DNA of 64,000 nucleotides from Yponomeuta sedellus (GCA_934045075.1 OW203726.1:22817488-22881487); one strand, 5' to 3'; positions 50,857 to 60,565 are shown, counted from the first letter of the stretch. Translations and numbers: made by a program. Notes: generated from the sequence alone by a model not told the origin.

Positions 50857-51029
50857 ACTTGTTTAATTTCTTGAGTTTTTGTGTCTGTGCTTTAATATTT
50901 TATAAGGACTGTAACCCATAACGTTTTAGTAATAAAATAAAAATTAAAAGTCGGACATAAGTTTGCAAGCAGACCGGGGAAGAAATTGATTTTAGCAGTG
51001 TATGTATGCATGTGTGTGTAGTAGTTGTA

Positions 51030-51204
51030 GTAATACAGAGAATAGTGTAAAGAGGTTCGAAATTTCACTGTTGCCGGTGAGTCGCCCATTGGCTCAATTG
51101 GGAGAGCGCTGGCACGGATAGCCAGAGGTTGCAGGTTCGAATCCCGGCATGGGTGAAATTTTTAGCTTCTAAATAGGTTTTTAAATTTGTCCTTAGCACG
51201 GGTT
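51030..51204 (+). mobile_element. SINE-A, interrupted near its 3' end
   Basis: AATACAGAGAATAGTG to TTAGCACGGGTT. The tail resumes at 51,694 (GCACGGGTTAGTGCATTAAA), so the intervening 489 bp was inserted into the tail. Confidence 0.85.
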
Positions 51205-51693
51205 CATCATCATCAGCCCACCGCTGCCCACTGCTGGGTGTAGGCCTTTTCCCCATTATGCCAAGCCTCACGGTCTCTCGCCATCCTCATCCCCATCACT
51301 TTCGCCATGGACAATGCCAAAAAACCACGGCCCTCAGTCCCCGGCAGCCCCGCTATTCCGAGCCACGGCAGCGGCTCCGGTTCCGGCGGGGCAGAGGGTG
51401 CTTAGAATCCCCGGAAGAGATTCGGCTGCCAAACGATGACCCTGGCTACTTTTAATACACGGACTCTGAGAGACGACGAAAGATTGGCCGAATTGTTAGA
51501 AGAAACTAAGATCATCACCTGGGATGTGATCGGTTTTGGCAGAGGTGCGGCGAAAGGGTGAAGACCTTGTACGGCTCCCCTCTGGAGATCTCCTGTTCTT
51601 CAGAGGAAGTGACGATTCGACGTACGGAGGCGTAGGATTTTTGATCCACAAGAGACTATCTTCGGCAGTTCGCAACGTAACAAGTGTATCGAA
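51205..51693 (+). mobile_element. RTE 5' end nested in a SINE-A tail
   Basis: Flanked by GCACGGGTT at 51,196-51,204 and 51,694-51,702. It begins CATCATCATCAGCCCACCGC (RTE 5' UTR type) and includes the start of the endonuclease frame. The 3' part of the LINE is absent, which is the reverse of normal LINE truncation. Confidence 0.75.
51436..51693 (+). pseudogene. RTE endonuclease N-terminus with frameshift
   Basis: MTLATFNTRTLRDDERLAEL and WDVIGF open the apurinic-endonuclease-like domain. A stop follows at about 51,559. A second frame continues with GDLLFFRGS, YGGVGFLIHK and LSSAVRNV, as expected for the same domain. At least one frameshift breaks it. Confidence 0.7.
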
Positions 51694-51725
51694 GCACGGG
51701 TTAGTGCATTAAAAATAAAAATAGT
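51694..51725 (+). mobile_element. Remainder of the SINE-A tail
   Basis: GCACGGGTTAGTGCATTAAA plus an A-rich end. Confidence 0.8.
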
Positions 51726-52134
51726 ATAGTCAAGTAGTTAAACCTCAGATTTCCGCACTTAGCCTCATAGTTGGGCCATTGTACGTATGAAGTATGGTGG
51801 CATCAACGTAAACGATATCAATGTGTTAGACGCACACAGTAGTCTTTGTGTGACACACATTCGTAGTGTTTAGTTAGCAATAAGTTTTATTTAAAATACC
51901 TTGTTTGATTATTACACGGTTCACTTCATATCCGGAGGTTAACAAATAAACATGTTAACTTAAAGCTGCATCTTACATCAAGCAACCCCTTCAAACCCAC
52001 GACCCTAGATCATCATATTTCACGTAGCCAACGCTGAGGTATTTTAACACTTCAGTCACTTGGGTTTCCTCACGACGTTTTCCTTGACGGTTAGCGAGTA
52101 GTTTTGCTACTATATTTTCACAAATCTACATTAC
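51726..52134. other. Intergenic DNA with repeat G / SINE-C scraps
   Basis: GTTGGGCCATTGTACGTA (51,772) also occurs at 48,363 and 49,003. TTTCCTCACGACGTTTTCC lies at 52,066. No gene. Confidence 0.45.
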
Positions 52135-52225
52135 TTAAAACATAAAATCATTAGTACACGCGTCGATAAGAAGCCACGACCTCCCGCTTGAAAAGCCGGC
52201 GTTCTATCTACCGCTCCACTACCAC
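52135..52225 (-). mobile_element. tRNA-like SINE fragment
   Basis: CGACCTCCCGCTTGAAAAGC and GGCGTTCTATCTACCGCTCC, similar to 49,385. Too divergent for a real tRNA. Confidence 0.5.
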
Positions 52226-52246
52226 GTCACTCTTATTTGTGTTTGT

Positions 52247-52330
52247 GTGAGGGTGTGTGTGTGAGGGTGTGTGCGTGTGTGTGTGTGTGTGTGTATATGT
52301 GCGTTCTTATGTGTGGGAGTGTGTGTGAAT
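52247..52330. repeat. (GT)n microsatellite
   Basis: GT repeat with GAGG and TATA interruptions. Confidence 0.9.
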
Positions 52331-52745
52331 TTTGGGCATTTTATGCGAGAGTACCTCAACAACAATAGGTACCTGCTTAGGTTAGAAGGAACCTATATCA
52401 GTGACATTATCGAACGTCAATCCGAACACAGTAGTGAGGCCTAATTAGGCGCATGGAATTTGAAAGCTTGACTAGAATCGTTTAGGATTTAGTGTGCGTA
52501 ATAAAGAAGATGATATCTTTAATTGGTAGATCTATCTACAAAGCTCTTTGAAAATGTTTCAATGTCCACGCTCTTCGTTGTAGATTCTGTAAAGCATCTG
52601 ATAAAGTGTATTCTTGCCGAAAATTGATGCCGTGCCAATTTCATTGAGTGAATGGTGTGTGGTGAAGTAGTAAACATGTTTAGCTTCAGTGTTTGTCACC
52701 GTAGACACATTATGCCATGTTTTTTTTAGTTTCCTGTGATTTCAG
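52331..52745. other. Spacer left of the satellite, with repeat F scrap
   Basis: 52,436-52,505 is repeat F inverted (CTAATTAGGCGCATGGAATT, CGTTTAGGATTTAGTG). No gene. Confidence 0.45.
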
Positions 52746-53938
52746 CTTTCGTTGACAAGCTAAAATTGTACTTTCAACCTCTTTGCCTTCAATTAGATAA
52801 GATTGGATTAGAACTGAGGTGCTTGAGGAATATGTGTGTGTGTGTTTCTATAAATAACAGGATCCAATCCAACTATTGTGGAATAGAGAAGGTTGTGGAG
52901 AGGATTTAGTGACTAAAATGACGAAGGAATGTTGAGTTGGCTTTCGTTCACAAGCTAAAATTGTACTTTCAACCTCTTTGCCTTCAATTAGATTAGATTG
53001 GATTAGAACTGAGGTGCTTGAGGAGTATGTGTGTGTGTGTTTCTATAAATAACAGGATCCAATCCAACTATTGTGGAATAGAGAAGGTTGTGGACTAAGA
53101 GGATTTAGTGACTAAAATGACGAAGGAATGTTGAGTTGGCTTTCGTTTACTAGCTAAAATTGTACTTTCAACCTCTTTGCCTTCAATTAGATTAGATTGG
53201 ATTATAACTGAGGTGCTTGAGGAGTATGTGTGTGTGTTTCTATAACTAACAGGATCCAATCCAACTATTGTGGAATAGAGAAGGTTGTGGACTAAGAGAA
53301 TTTAGTGACTAAAATGACGAAGGAATGTTGAGTTGGCTTTCGTTCACAAGCTAAAATTGTACTTTCAACCTCTTTGCCATCAATAAGATTATATTGGATT
53401 AGAACTGAGGTGCTTGAGGAGTATGTGTGTGTGTGATTCTATAAATAACAGGATCCAATCCAACTATTGTGGAATAGAGAAGGTTGTGGACTAAGAGGAT
53501 TTAGTGACAAAAATGACGAAGGAATGTTGAGTTGGCTTTCGTTTACTAGCTAAAATTGTACTTTCAACCTCTTTGCCTTCAATTAGATTAGATTGGATTA
53601 TAACTGAGGTGCTTGAGGAGTATGTGTGTGTGTTTCTATAATTAACAGGATCCAATCCAACTATTGTGGAATAGAGAAGGTTGTGGACTAAGAGAATTTA
53701 GTGACTAAAATGACGAAGGAATTTTTGAGTTGGCTTTCGTTCACAAGCTAAAATTGTACTTTCAAACTCTTTACTTTCAATTACATTAGATTTGATTAGA
53801 ACGGAGGTGCTTGAGGAGTATCTATATGTATGTGTATTACTATAACTAACAGGATCCAATCCAACTATTGCGGATTAGAGAAGGCTGTGGACTAAAAGAG
53901 GATGTAGTGACTAAAATGACGAAGGAATGTTGAGCTGG
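52746..53938. repeat. Six-unit satellite array, about 198 bp per unit
   Basis: Units start at CTTTCGTT: 52,746; 52,941; 53,140; 53,337; 53,536; 53,734. Units 3 and 5 share TTTACTAGC and GATTATAACTG; units 2 and 4 share TTCACAAGC and GATTAGAACTG, so the array alternates. The last roughly 110 bp of every unit resembles the 5' part of the local RTE 3'-end element (GTATGTGT...GTTGTGGACT...GGAATGTTG). The sixth unit is the closest match (ACTAAAAGAGGATGTAGTGA). Confidence 0.92.
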
Positions 53939-54011
53939 AAATGAAAAATGAAATAAAATGACAAGATAATATAAGTATATTACCGCAGGATACAACGTGA
54001 GTGTTTGTATA

Positions 54012-54117
54012 TAACTAGCTGTGTCCCGCGGTGTTACCCGCAGTTCATCGATTTTCCCGTAGGCATAAGATATTTTCCCGCAGTAAAAAGTAGCCTATGT
54101 TTATAGATAAATTGAAT
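54012..54117 (+). mobile_element. Common dispersed repeat (CTAGCTGTGTCCCGCGG)
   Basis: CTAGCTGTGTCCCGCGGTGT, TACCCGCAG and AGTAGCCTATGTTTATAG. A widespread insect repeat of uncertain class that abuts the Penelope-like arm. Confidence 0.5.
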
Positions 54118-55253
54118 ATTGTAGACTTTTAGTCCGGATTTACTTACGGGTGTTGTTATATCGGAAAAGTCCGACCAGGTTTCGCTCCGATTTGCAGAGC
54201 CTAATCATGGTGAGCAGAGACGGAGCTCGCGTCGTCGGTTGCTTGTCTCACACTACGGGCAAGCGCGCGGCGCGCCCGCGCCGAGATAGGTGGGGCGGGT
54301 GCCGACACTAGCTGCGAGGGATTCCCGCTGGCTTGCGCCGCAGCGCCTACTGCTTTCCCGTCGTCAATGCCACTAGGCATGATGGCACAGACACAGCTCA
54401 CGACATCTTCGTTCTTGCAGTGTCGATTTCGATATTCACTATCACTGCACTTTCGTAGAACCGGTTTCCAGGCCGGCGGAAGAGCCCATCCACTGTCTCT
54501 ATTGAAATTCGGGTGGCGACTTATTTCAATAGCCTCGCGCATTTTTCGTGGCACATAAAACTTGTCTTTTGACAATACTTGTGCCTTATCGAAGCGGATG
54601 AAGTGACTTGTGTCCTGGGTTAACGCGTGTTCTGCTACCGCCGAGCCATCGATTTTTCGGTTTTTCATACAGCGTATGTGCTCCGAAATTCTGACCGAGA
54701 TATTTCGCTGTGTCTCACCTATGTGGCATTTGCCACAGTCACACGGTATCATATACACTCCGGGGACATTCAGTGGGTCGCTATCCTTCGGCGAGCGCAG
54801 TAACTGTCTGATTCTTGCTGGGGGGCGATAGATCGTCTTGATGTTGTATTGCCTGCGTAACAACAAACCGACCTTATCCGTAATTCCTTTCACAAAGGGC
54901 AAGAAACTTGGTACTCGCTCCGCCGTAGCGACTCTACGCTGCGCTGGCGTCGAAGTGGCTACGCGCATACTCTGTCTCCATTTGTAGCCATTGTCCTCCA
55001 GTGCTCCTCTAACAGTAGTAGTAGGCGCTGCGGCGCAAGCCAGCGGGAATCCCCCGCAGCCAGTGTCGGCACCCGCCCCACCTATCTCGGCGCGGGCGCG
55101 CCGCGCGCTTGCCCGTAGTGTGAGACAAGCAACCGACGACGCGAGCTCCGTCTCTGCTCACCATGATTAGGCTCTGCGAATTGGAGCGAAACGTGGTCGG
55201 ACTTTTCCGATATAACAACACCCGTAAGTAAATCCGGACTAAAAGTCTACAAT
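54118..55253 (-). mobile_element. Penelope-like element fragment with 235-bp inverted arms (PLE2)
   Basis: Arms 54,118-54,352 and 55,019-55,253 are near-perfect reverse complements (outer word ATTGTAGACTTTTAGTCCGG). The minus-strand coding end of a Penelope-type protein lies between and partly within the left arm. The reverse transcriptase is missing. Same architecture as 4481-5516, but a different, less decayed family. Confidence 0.8.
54201..54968 (-). pseudogene. Penelope-like protein, C-terminal GIY-YIG endonuclease part
   Basis: A 255-codon open frame. 70-72 GVY, then C76, C78 and C81 of a Cys cluster, HIG at 82-84 (in place of YIG), R94 in RISEH, EH at 113-114, REAIEI at 144-149 and RHPNFN at 151-156. 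This order matches the GIY-YIG domain of Penelope-like retroelements, where it nicks target DNA. The linker to a reverse transcriptase is present (residues 1-60) but the reverse transcriptase itself is not, so the element is 5'-truncated. About 50 C-terminal residues are read from the terminal arm. The first ATG is only the start of the open stretch. Confidence 0.8.
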
Positions 55254-55352
55254 GTGTTGTGCTTACGAAAGTTTTAGTTCGAAAATTGAATATTCTTTAT
55301 TGTACACAGAAATTACAGTAACAGAAGTTATATAAAAAGTATAGTACAAATG

Positions 55353-55457
55353 GCGGCACGGGTTCGAGTCCCGGCATGGGTGGAATTTTTAGCCTCTAAA
55401 TAGGTTTTTAAATTGTCCTTAGCACGGGTTAGTGCATCAAAAAGAATATAATTACCA
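55353..55457 (+). mobile_element. SINE-A 3' half
   Basis: GGCACGGGTTCGAGTCCCGG, GCATGGGTGGAATTTTTAGC and CCTTAGCACGGGTTAGTGC, then an A-rich tail. Confidence 0.8.
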
Positions 55458-55709
55458 GCCTTATTTATAAAAACACTTCAAAAAGGCTGTCTAAAATCAA
55501 CCTGTCAACCTGTGGTGGAGATTTTATAAGGAAAAGGAGAGATTTCCCAAAATTTATTAGAGTGACTTCCGACGTGCTTTAAACAATATGGAGAAAACCT
55601 ATGAAATGAAGGATCATTTGAAAGACAAAATGTCTGGTAATATTAAAGGGTATTTAGAGGACGATTAGGTCTAGTGTTTAAAAAAATTTTTTTGTTGAAA
55701 ACTCTCATC

Positions 55710-55798
55710 AATTGGTAGAGCGCTGGTACGGATAGCCAGAGGTTGCGGGTTCGAATCCCGGCATGGGTGAAATTTTTAGCCTCTAAATAGGTTTTTTA
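55710..55798 (+). mobile_element. SINE-A, 5'-truncated, 12-bp target duplication
   Basis: GAAAACTCTCAT at 55,698-55,709 and 55,799-55,810. It contains AATTGGTAGAGCGCTGG to CTCTAAATAGGTTTTTTA. Confidence 0.9.
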
Positions 55799-55810
55799 GA
55801 AAACTCTCAT

Positions 55811-56036
55811 ATGAAACTTTTTTTGAAAAGAATAAATATGAGGTTTCTTTGTTAGTAACAACGTAGCAAAATAATGTTAGAAAATTGTCTGCACCAGGGG
55901 TCCCCAAATTCGCTGCGCACTTTTGACACGTTGGACACCCAGCAAAAGTATCGAGGTAAATCTTCAAATCTTAAATCTCTATTGAATAATTCCTTTTGTG
56001 GCTTGGTTGAATTTTCTTAGATAAACTTTATTTGAA
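55811..56036. other. AT-rich spacer
   Basis: No gene supported. Confidence 0.4.
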
Positions 56037-56180
56037 ACTAGCTGACCCAGCGAACTTTGTACCGTCTGACAGTCCATTCTTCAATTTTTTTATTTTTTCT
56101 CCTTAAGAACCATCCTCGTACTTCAAGGAATATTCTAAAAAAAGAATAAGCGGTATAGGTTCAGCTGCTCTTTATATAAT
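56037..56180 (+). mobile_element. Repeat I copy
   Basis: CTAGCTGACCCAGCGAACTT, TGTACCGTCTGACAGTC, AACCATCCTCGTACTTCAAG and GAATATTCTAAAAAAAGAA. Closest to 62,097. Confidence 0.6.
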
Positions 56181-56360
56181 AAAGATTAACCTACATGTTC
56201 AAAATAGTACTTTTACTGAAGTAACCTTATTATTAATATCCTATTATGTTTTTAGTATAAGATTTTTGTCAATTAAATTTTGTATATTGTATAGTATATT
56301 TCTTTGCACTCTAAAAAGATTTAAAAACAAAATGACTAAAAAAAATTCTGACTTTATCTA

Positions 56361-56565
56361 TAGTCTGTTAGCTTTTACCTATTTAGAATATACCTCGGCT
56401 ACTATCGTATAAAATCGGATATATTTGTGTAATAGAAATATCGGAACTAATATGACACTTAATTTCGAAATCAGAACTCGATCATCAGTACAAAAACCGG
56501 CGAAAGTTGGCGAAAACTGAGGCCTTCTCTAGAGCCCGAGGTATATTCTGAAAGCTAACAGACTA
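56361..56565. mobile_element. Inverted-repeat element with TA target duplication, 205 bp
   Basis: TAGTCTGTTAGCTTT (56,361) and its exact reverse complement end at 56,565, extended by AGAATATACCTCGG inside. Flanked by TA on both sides, as in Tc1/mariner-type insertions. No coding capacity. A partner copy is at 8371-8575. Confidence 0.75.
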
Positions 56566-57300
56566 TACTACTTATTATTTTTGGAGAAGATCAAATACTA
56601 TGCTTACTTTCGACGCAGACGTCTGATATTAATATTACAGCTATGTTTGTTGCGGTAATGCATTTGCTGAACAAAAATGTTTGATCTGATTATAGGTGGA
56701 CACGTGTTCAGAAAAACTATTGCAATCGAGGGCTGCGTTCGAAGTTTGTACACCATGCTGTTGTTAAATGGTGTTGTTTTTTATATATAAAAAAATAACT
56801 TAATTGAATGATTTGAACGTTAAAACTTTGACAATTATGTATTGTTACGATTCATATAGGGCTTGACTTGTTCTATCATTTTTCTTTATCTAGTCAATGA
56901 ATAGAACTCACTGCTTACGCAAAGACCTCTTCAATATCACGCTATTTATCTTGATGGATTTTTTTTTATTTAAAATTACAATAAAATGTTTAAATTTAAA
57001 AGATGACAGTTACGATGAAAGCGTTTTTCTTTTTAACTCTTTGTTTTTCTTAAGTATCACCCAAGACACAAATACATATCACAAACTCCTTAAATCAAGG
57101 CCATATTCTGTTTTTTTTATTGTTATAAGTACCTACCATTTTATTAAAAAACATAACCGAAGAGAATGTTTTTTTTACAAATGCATCCCGATGGGCGGTT
57201 CATCAAAGCAGGTGCCGCTACACCACCGGCCACTAGAGACTGTATTTATAAAATTTTATTGCCCGTAATATTTGTATCGGGTTTATTTATCAAATAAGAA
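56566..57300. other. Intergenic DNA, no gene supported
   Basis: A 123-codon Phe-rich plus frame (56,897-57,268) has no recognisable domain and an AT-driven composition. Possibly chance. Confidence 0.35.
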
Positions 57301-57641
57301 ATTATTAGGGACGCGAGGCGAGCCGACCAGACGCGTGCGTTCTATTTTCGAGTCCGTCGGCGCGCGCGCACAAAACAACAACGCTCAAAGTTGAGAAACG
57401 CGCGCGGGTAACACACGCGCCTAAAATCTTTCCTCCACGCTCGTAAAAACCGAAACGATCCCCAATCTCTCCTTCGAATCTTTGAATAAACGTGTAGTGT
57501 GTTCCTAACCTGGATTACAGTGTTCTAAATTCAAATCTTGTGTTTGCGAAAGTGTTTCCATCCGGCCAGTGTTTCCCCCGAAGCGTTTTTCACAAAGTGC
57601 CAGTCAGTGAATTAAAAATAAAATCTTTCAGTGACACGTGA
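57301..57641 (+). promoter_or_regulatory. CpG-rich promoter/5' UTR candidate
   Basis: 57,311-57,420 is rich in CGCGCG words and is not shared with other repeats in the window. A TCAGT initiator-like word lies at 57,604. The stretch leads directly to the ATG of the next feature. Confidence 0.35.
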
Positions 57642-57800
57642 ATGGTGAGTGCGTATGGCGCGAAATGTTTTCCAATTTCAAACTGCCGCCGTTGCTTCGG
57701 CAGAAAAGCAAAGATGACCAGATGGGATGCTATGGGAGCGTCAAGCATAAGCCGCCTAAGACGCCTAACCCTCCACGACAGAGGAGGAACATTCAAAGAC
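57642..57800 (+). CDS. Candidate first coding exon of an unidentified host gene
   Basis: ATG at 57,642 opens exactly 53 codons to a strong 5' splice site (GAC then GTAAGT at 57,801), phase 0. The peptide is basic and Cys/Arg-rich near its start (CRRCFGRK), then Ser/Arg/Leu-rich (SISRLRRLTLHDR), and I do not recognise a family. An alternative is a non-coding exon ending at the GTGAGT beginning at 57,645, or a later start at the Met in KMTRWD. No acceptor or second exon was recognised downstream in the window. Confidence 0.4.
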
Positions 57801-57829
57801 GTAAGTTGCAGTAATTTAAAGTTTTTTTA

Positions 57830-58120
57830 GAGTTCCGTACCTCGCAAGAAAATAAATGGAACCCTTATAGGGTAATTCTCTTGACACTCTGTCCGTCTGT
57901 CTGTCTGTCTGTCAATATCTATTTCTCAGGACCACGTGTAGATAACAAACTGTGGTGTGGTTGTCCAATTGGAGGGTTCGTGAGCTGTGAAAATTTCCAA
58001 CTTTACAGTCATAGAAATCAAATGATACTCAAATTGCAAGGGAATCAAAACCAGCCGAATCATATTGCAAGAATCATAGACTACGAAAAAAGTCCAAAAA
58101 ACGTTAATTTGTAGTTATTT
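57830..58120 (+). mobile_element. Repeat L, common insect repeat with (TCTG)n
   Basis: AGAGTTCCGTACCTCGC, GGAACCCTTATAGGG and TCCGTCTGTCTGTCTGTCTG then AAAATTTCCAACTTTACAG. A widespread insect repeat phrase set. Class uncertain. Confidence 0.5.
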
Positions 58121-58382
58121 CACGTGGAAAAAAACTGTTTCAAAGTTTGCAGTTTGCAAAACTTTGCGCTTAGTTGGTGAGCTCATGCTTAACCACGACG
58201 CAAAACCTGGTAGGACTCTTTCGATAAAAAGTCAAATAATCATATCCGGCTGAAAATCAATAATCAAAAGATTGTTATTGTTTGTCCGAAACCCTTAGGG
58301 TCCGAGTCCTACTCACACTTGTCTGTTTTTCTATTTGTTCACTAGCTGACCCCGTAAACATTGTTTTGCCATATTAATTACC
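58121..58382. other. Intergenic DNA with a CTAGCTGACCCC scrap
   Basis: CACTAGCTGACCCCGTAAAC at 58,339 belongs to a repeat related to repeat I. No gene. Confidence 0.4.
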
Positions 58383-58391
58383 CTGCGACAT

Positions 58392-58491
58392 ATTTTAAAA
58401 ACCTATTTATAGGCTAAAACACCGATGCCGGGATTCGAACCTGCGACCTCTGGCTATCCGTGCCAGCGCTCTTTCCAACTGAACTAATGGG
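58392..58491 (-). mobile_element. SINE-A with 9-bp target duplication
   Basis: CTGCGACAT at 58,383-58,391 and 58,492-58,500. Contains GATGCCGGGATTCGAACC and CCGTGCCAGCGCTCTTTCC. Confidence 0.85.
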
Positions 58492-58500
58492 CTGCGACAT

Positions 58501-58801
58501 TAAGATCAGACATACCATTGTACATTAATCATACAAAATAATGTGTTTGATAAAGCTTTTTATGCATGTTAATTTAATTCTAAACTTTGTCTGAGATTTA
58601 TAAAAAAATATTTTTTTTTGGTTAAAAAATCACAATAATCATTGAAGCCGTTTTGGATGAGTTCGGTAACAAACACTGTGACACAAGATTTTTATATATA
58701 CATTAATACGAATACCATTTCTTTTCGCTTTGATTTTGACAGTACGTATGTACTATCAATATGCAAAATCTAAATATTTTTATTTGTAAAGCGTATATGG
58801 T
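58501..58801. other. AT-rich spacer
   Basis: No gene seen. Confidence 0.4.
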
Positions 58802-59060
58802 GTGACTGCCTCGGTGGCGCAGCGTTTTGGCACGCTGACTGTAAAACCGAAGGTCTCGGATTCAATCCCCGGCCGGGTCAAACTAGGATACGAACTTTTC
58901 TACTTTGTCTCGGGTCTTGGATGTTATCTATGTATTTATTGTATTAAATCTATCGTCGAGTTAGCACCTATAACACAAGTCATTTAGTTGTACTTAGTAA
59001 AGGGCTAACGAGATCTGTGTAATAATAATAATGTCCATGAATATTTATTTATTTATTATT
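58802..59060 (+). mobile_element. SINE-B, full length
   Basis: TGACTGCCTCGGTGGCGCAG, GACTGTAAAACCGAAGG, GGGTCAAACTAGGATACG, CGTCGAGTTAGCACC and CTAACGAGATCTGTG, ending in a TTTATT-rich tail. Confidence 0.88.
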
Positions 59061-59545
59061 ATTTATATTTCCATAAAAAAGATTAATAATTAATTATGAA
59101 CATTATATTTACATTTTTAAGTAAGAAATGAACTACAGTTCCAACAGGTTTACTGACCAATAAATCAATGTGTTTCACATGACAAATGACTAGTTTTGTT
59201 TATTTTATTTAATTTAACTTTTTCATAATATTTACTTTGTTTAGTCAAAAATACCTGTTGTATCGGGGCCATGAAGTTAAATACAATTTTGACGTAAATA
59301 AACTTGGCAGCCTGTGACGACAGCCGTCAAAGTAATGACGATTGACGTCAGTCACTTTTCGGTTTCCTTTTGTTTATCCCAAAAGACTGGTTTGCGATTA
59401 AATCGATTATAAAGACTAACCCCCTTATTCCTAATAGTCTGCTAACTTAAAGCATTGCTAATTCTCACTCTGTGCTCTTCTATTGACCTAAGTCAGAATG
59501 AAAAAGAACACTCTTTAGCAGCTGTTTTAAGTTAGCGGACCATTA
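59061..59545. other. Intergenic DNA, nothing recognised
   Basis: TGACGTCAGTCA, a CRE-like word, at 59,343. No gene. Confidence 0.35.
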
Positions 59546-59840
59546 GCCGAATCCCGGCTGGAAACAAAAAAAAAACACCAGGTCTTGGATGTTTACATGT
59601 TTGTGATGTCGTGGTTTCTGGTTCCCACCACACAGGGTATCCTAGTTGGGGCCAGAAGCAATGTATGTGCCTGTATGTAAATGTTATGTTATTAAGAATA
59701 ATCGGGTAAGTTTGTAGTTTTCTGTCCATTTTGTCTCCAAAGTGATCTAGATTTTAAAGTACCCGTCACATCTTGTATCGTTCAATGATTAACAGTTTAT
59801 GTGTAATTTTAAATAAAATACTTTGATTTGATTCGATTTC
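59546..59840 (+). mobile_element. SINE-K copy followed by a LINE tail
   Basis: 59,546-59,695: GAATCCCGGCTGGAAAC, TTTGTGATGTCGTGGTTTCT, GGTATCCTAGTTGGGGCC and ATGTAAATGTTATGTTATT tail. 59,705-59,840: ATCTAGATTTTAAAG and TTAAATAAAATACTTTG, of the same type as 23,915. Confidence 0.65.
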
Positions 59841-60065
59841 ACAAATCGAAATCGATTTGCCTTGTTTTTTTTATCTTTATTTATTTAAAAGGGTTCGGTA
59901 CACAAGTGACCATAGCACCCTCATTATTGCTATTCTAAACTTATCTATTTGTTGTTAATCTCGTCACGCAATCCAAAGTTAACCATCTTGTACATCATTC
60001 TAGCATCTTCCGAATTTGCCTTTGTCCATGTTATTTCTGTGGCATAAAGTATACTTCATTAATTA
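59841..60065. other. AT-rich spacer
   Basis: No gene seen. Confidence 0.4.
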
Positions 60066-60069
60066 ATAA

Positions 60070-60335
60070 CAAGTGGCCAGTAGTGAATATTAGTCTCTGC
60101 CTACCCTTCCGCGTGCATTCTCGACAGGTAAGTTATAGGTTAAATGGTTGACCTGCTGCCAACTGTTTACGTTGGTACCTTTTAGAACGTGGTCAATCGT
60201 GTAATCTACAACTGATACAAACATATAAAAAACCCATAACATACCCTCACGCTTGTATCTCTGAGGGGTAGGCAGAGTCAACGGACTGACTCTCGCCACG
60301 ATCCTAACGGATCACCTTCGCTTCCCCAACGTTCA
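60070..60335 (-). mobile_element. Decayed RTE 3' end
   Basis: CATACCCTCACGCTTGTATC, TGAGGGGTAGGCAGAG, CCACGATCCTAACGGATCAC and TTCGCTTCCCCAACGTTCAT. Older than the other RTE copies. Confidence 0.6.
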
Positions 60336-60396
60336 TACGTGTGATGAAACGCTTTCTGTAATTCTGAATGAGTCATAAATGCATTTCATTTTAGAT

Positions 60397-60565
60397 AGAT
60401 GGATGGATGGATGGATGGATGGATGGATGGATGGATGGATGGATGTAGGGAGGGAGGGAGGGATGGATGGACGGACGGACGGACGGACGGACGGACGGAC
60501 GGACGGACGGATGGATGGATGGATGGATGGATGGATGGATGCATGGATAGATAGATAGATAGATA
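60397..60565. repeat. Compound tetranucleotide array (GGAT/GGGA/GGAC/GATA)n
   Basis: Blocks of GGAT, GGGA, GGAT, GGAC, GGAT and GATA repeats, with single-base steps between blocks. It joins a LINE tail (60,566-60,640) ending ACAGTACAGTAC. Confidence 0.95.

Noticed and set aside
52746..53938. CRISPR-like array
   Set aside because: Units of about 198 bp without spacers and partly derived from a LINE. It is a satellite.
55009..55221. 70-codon minus frame at the right Pen-like arm
   Set aside because: It is the inverted arm of PLE2 read on its own; the real coding end is 54,201-54,968.
56897..57268. 123-codon Phe-rich frame
   Set aside because: AT-driven composition, no domain, no splice or promoter support.
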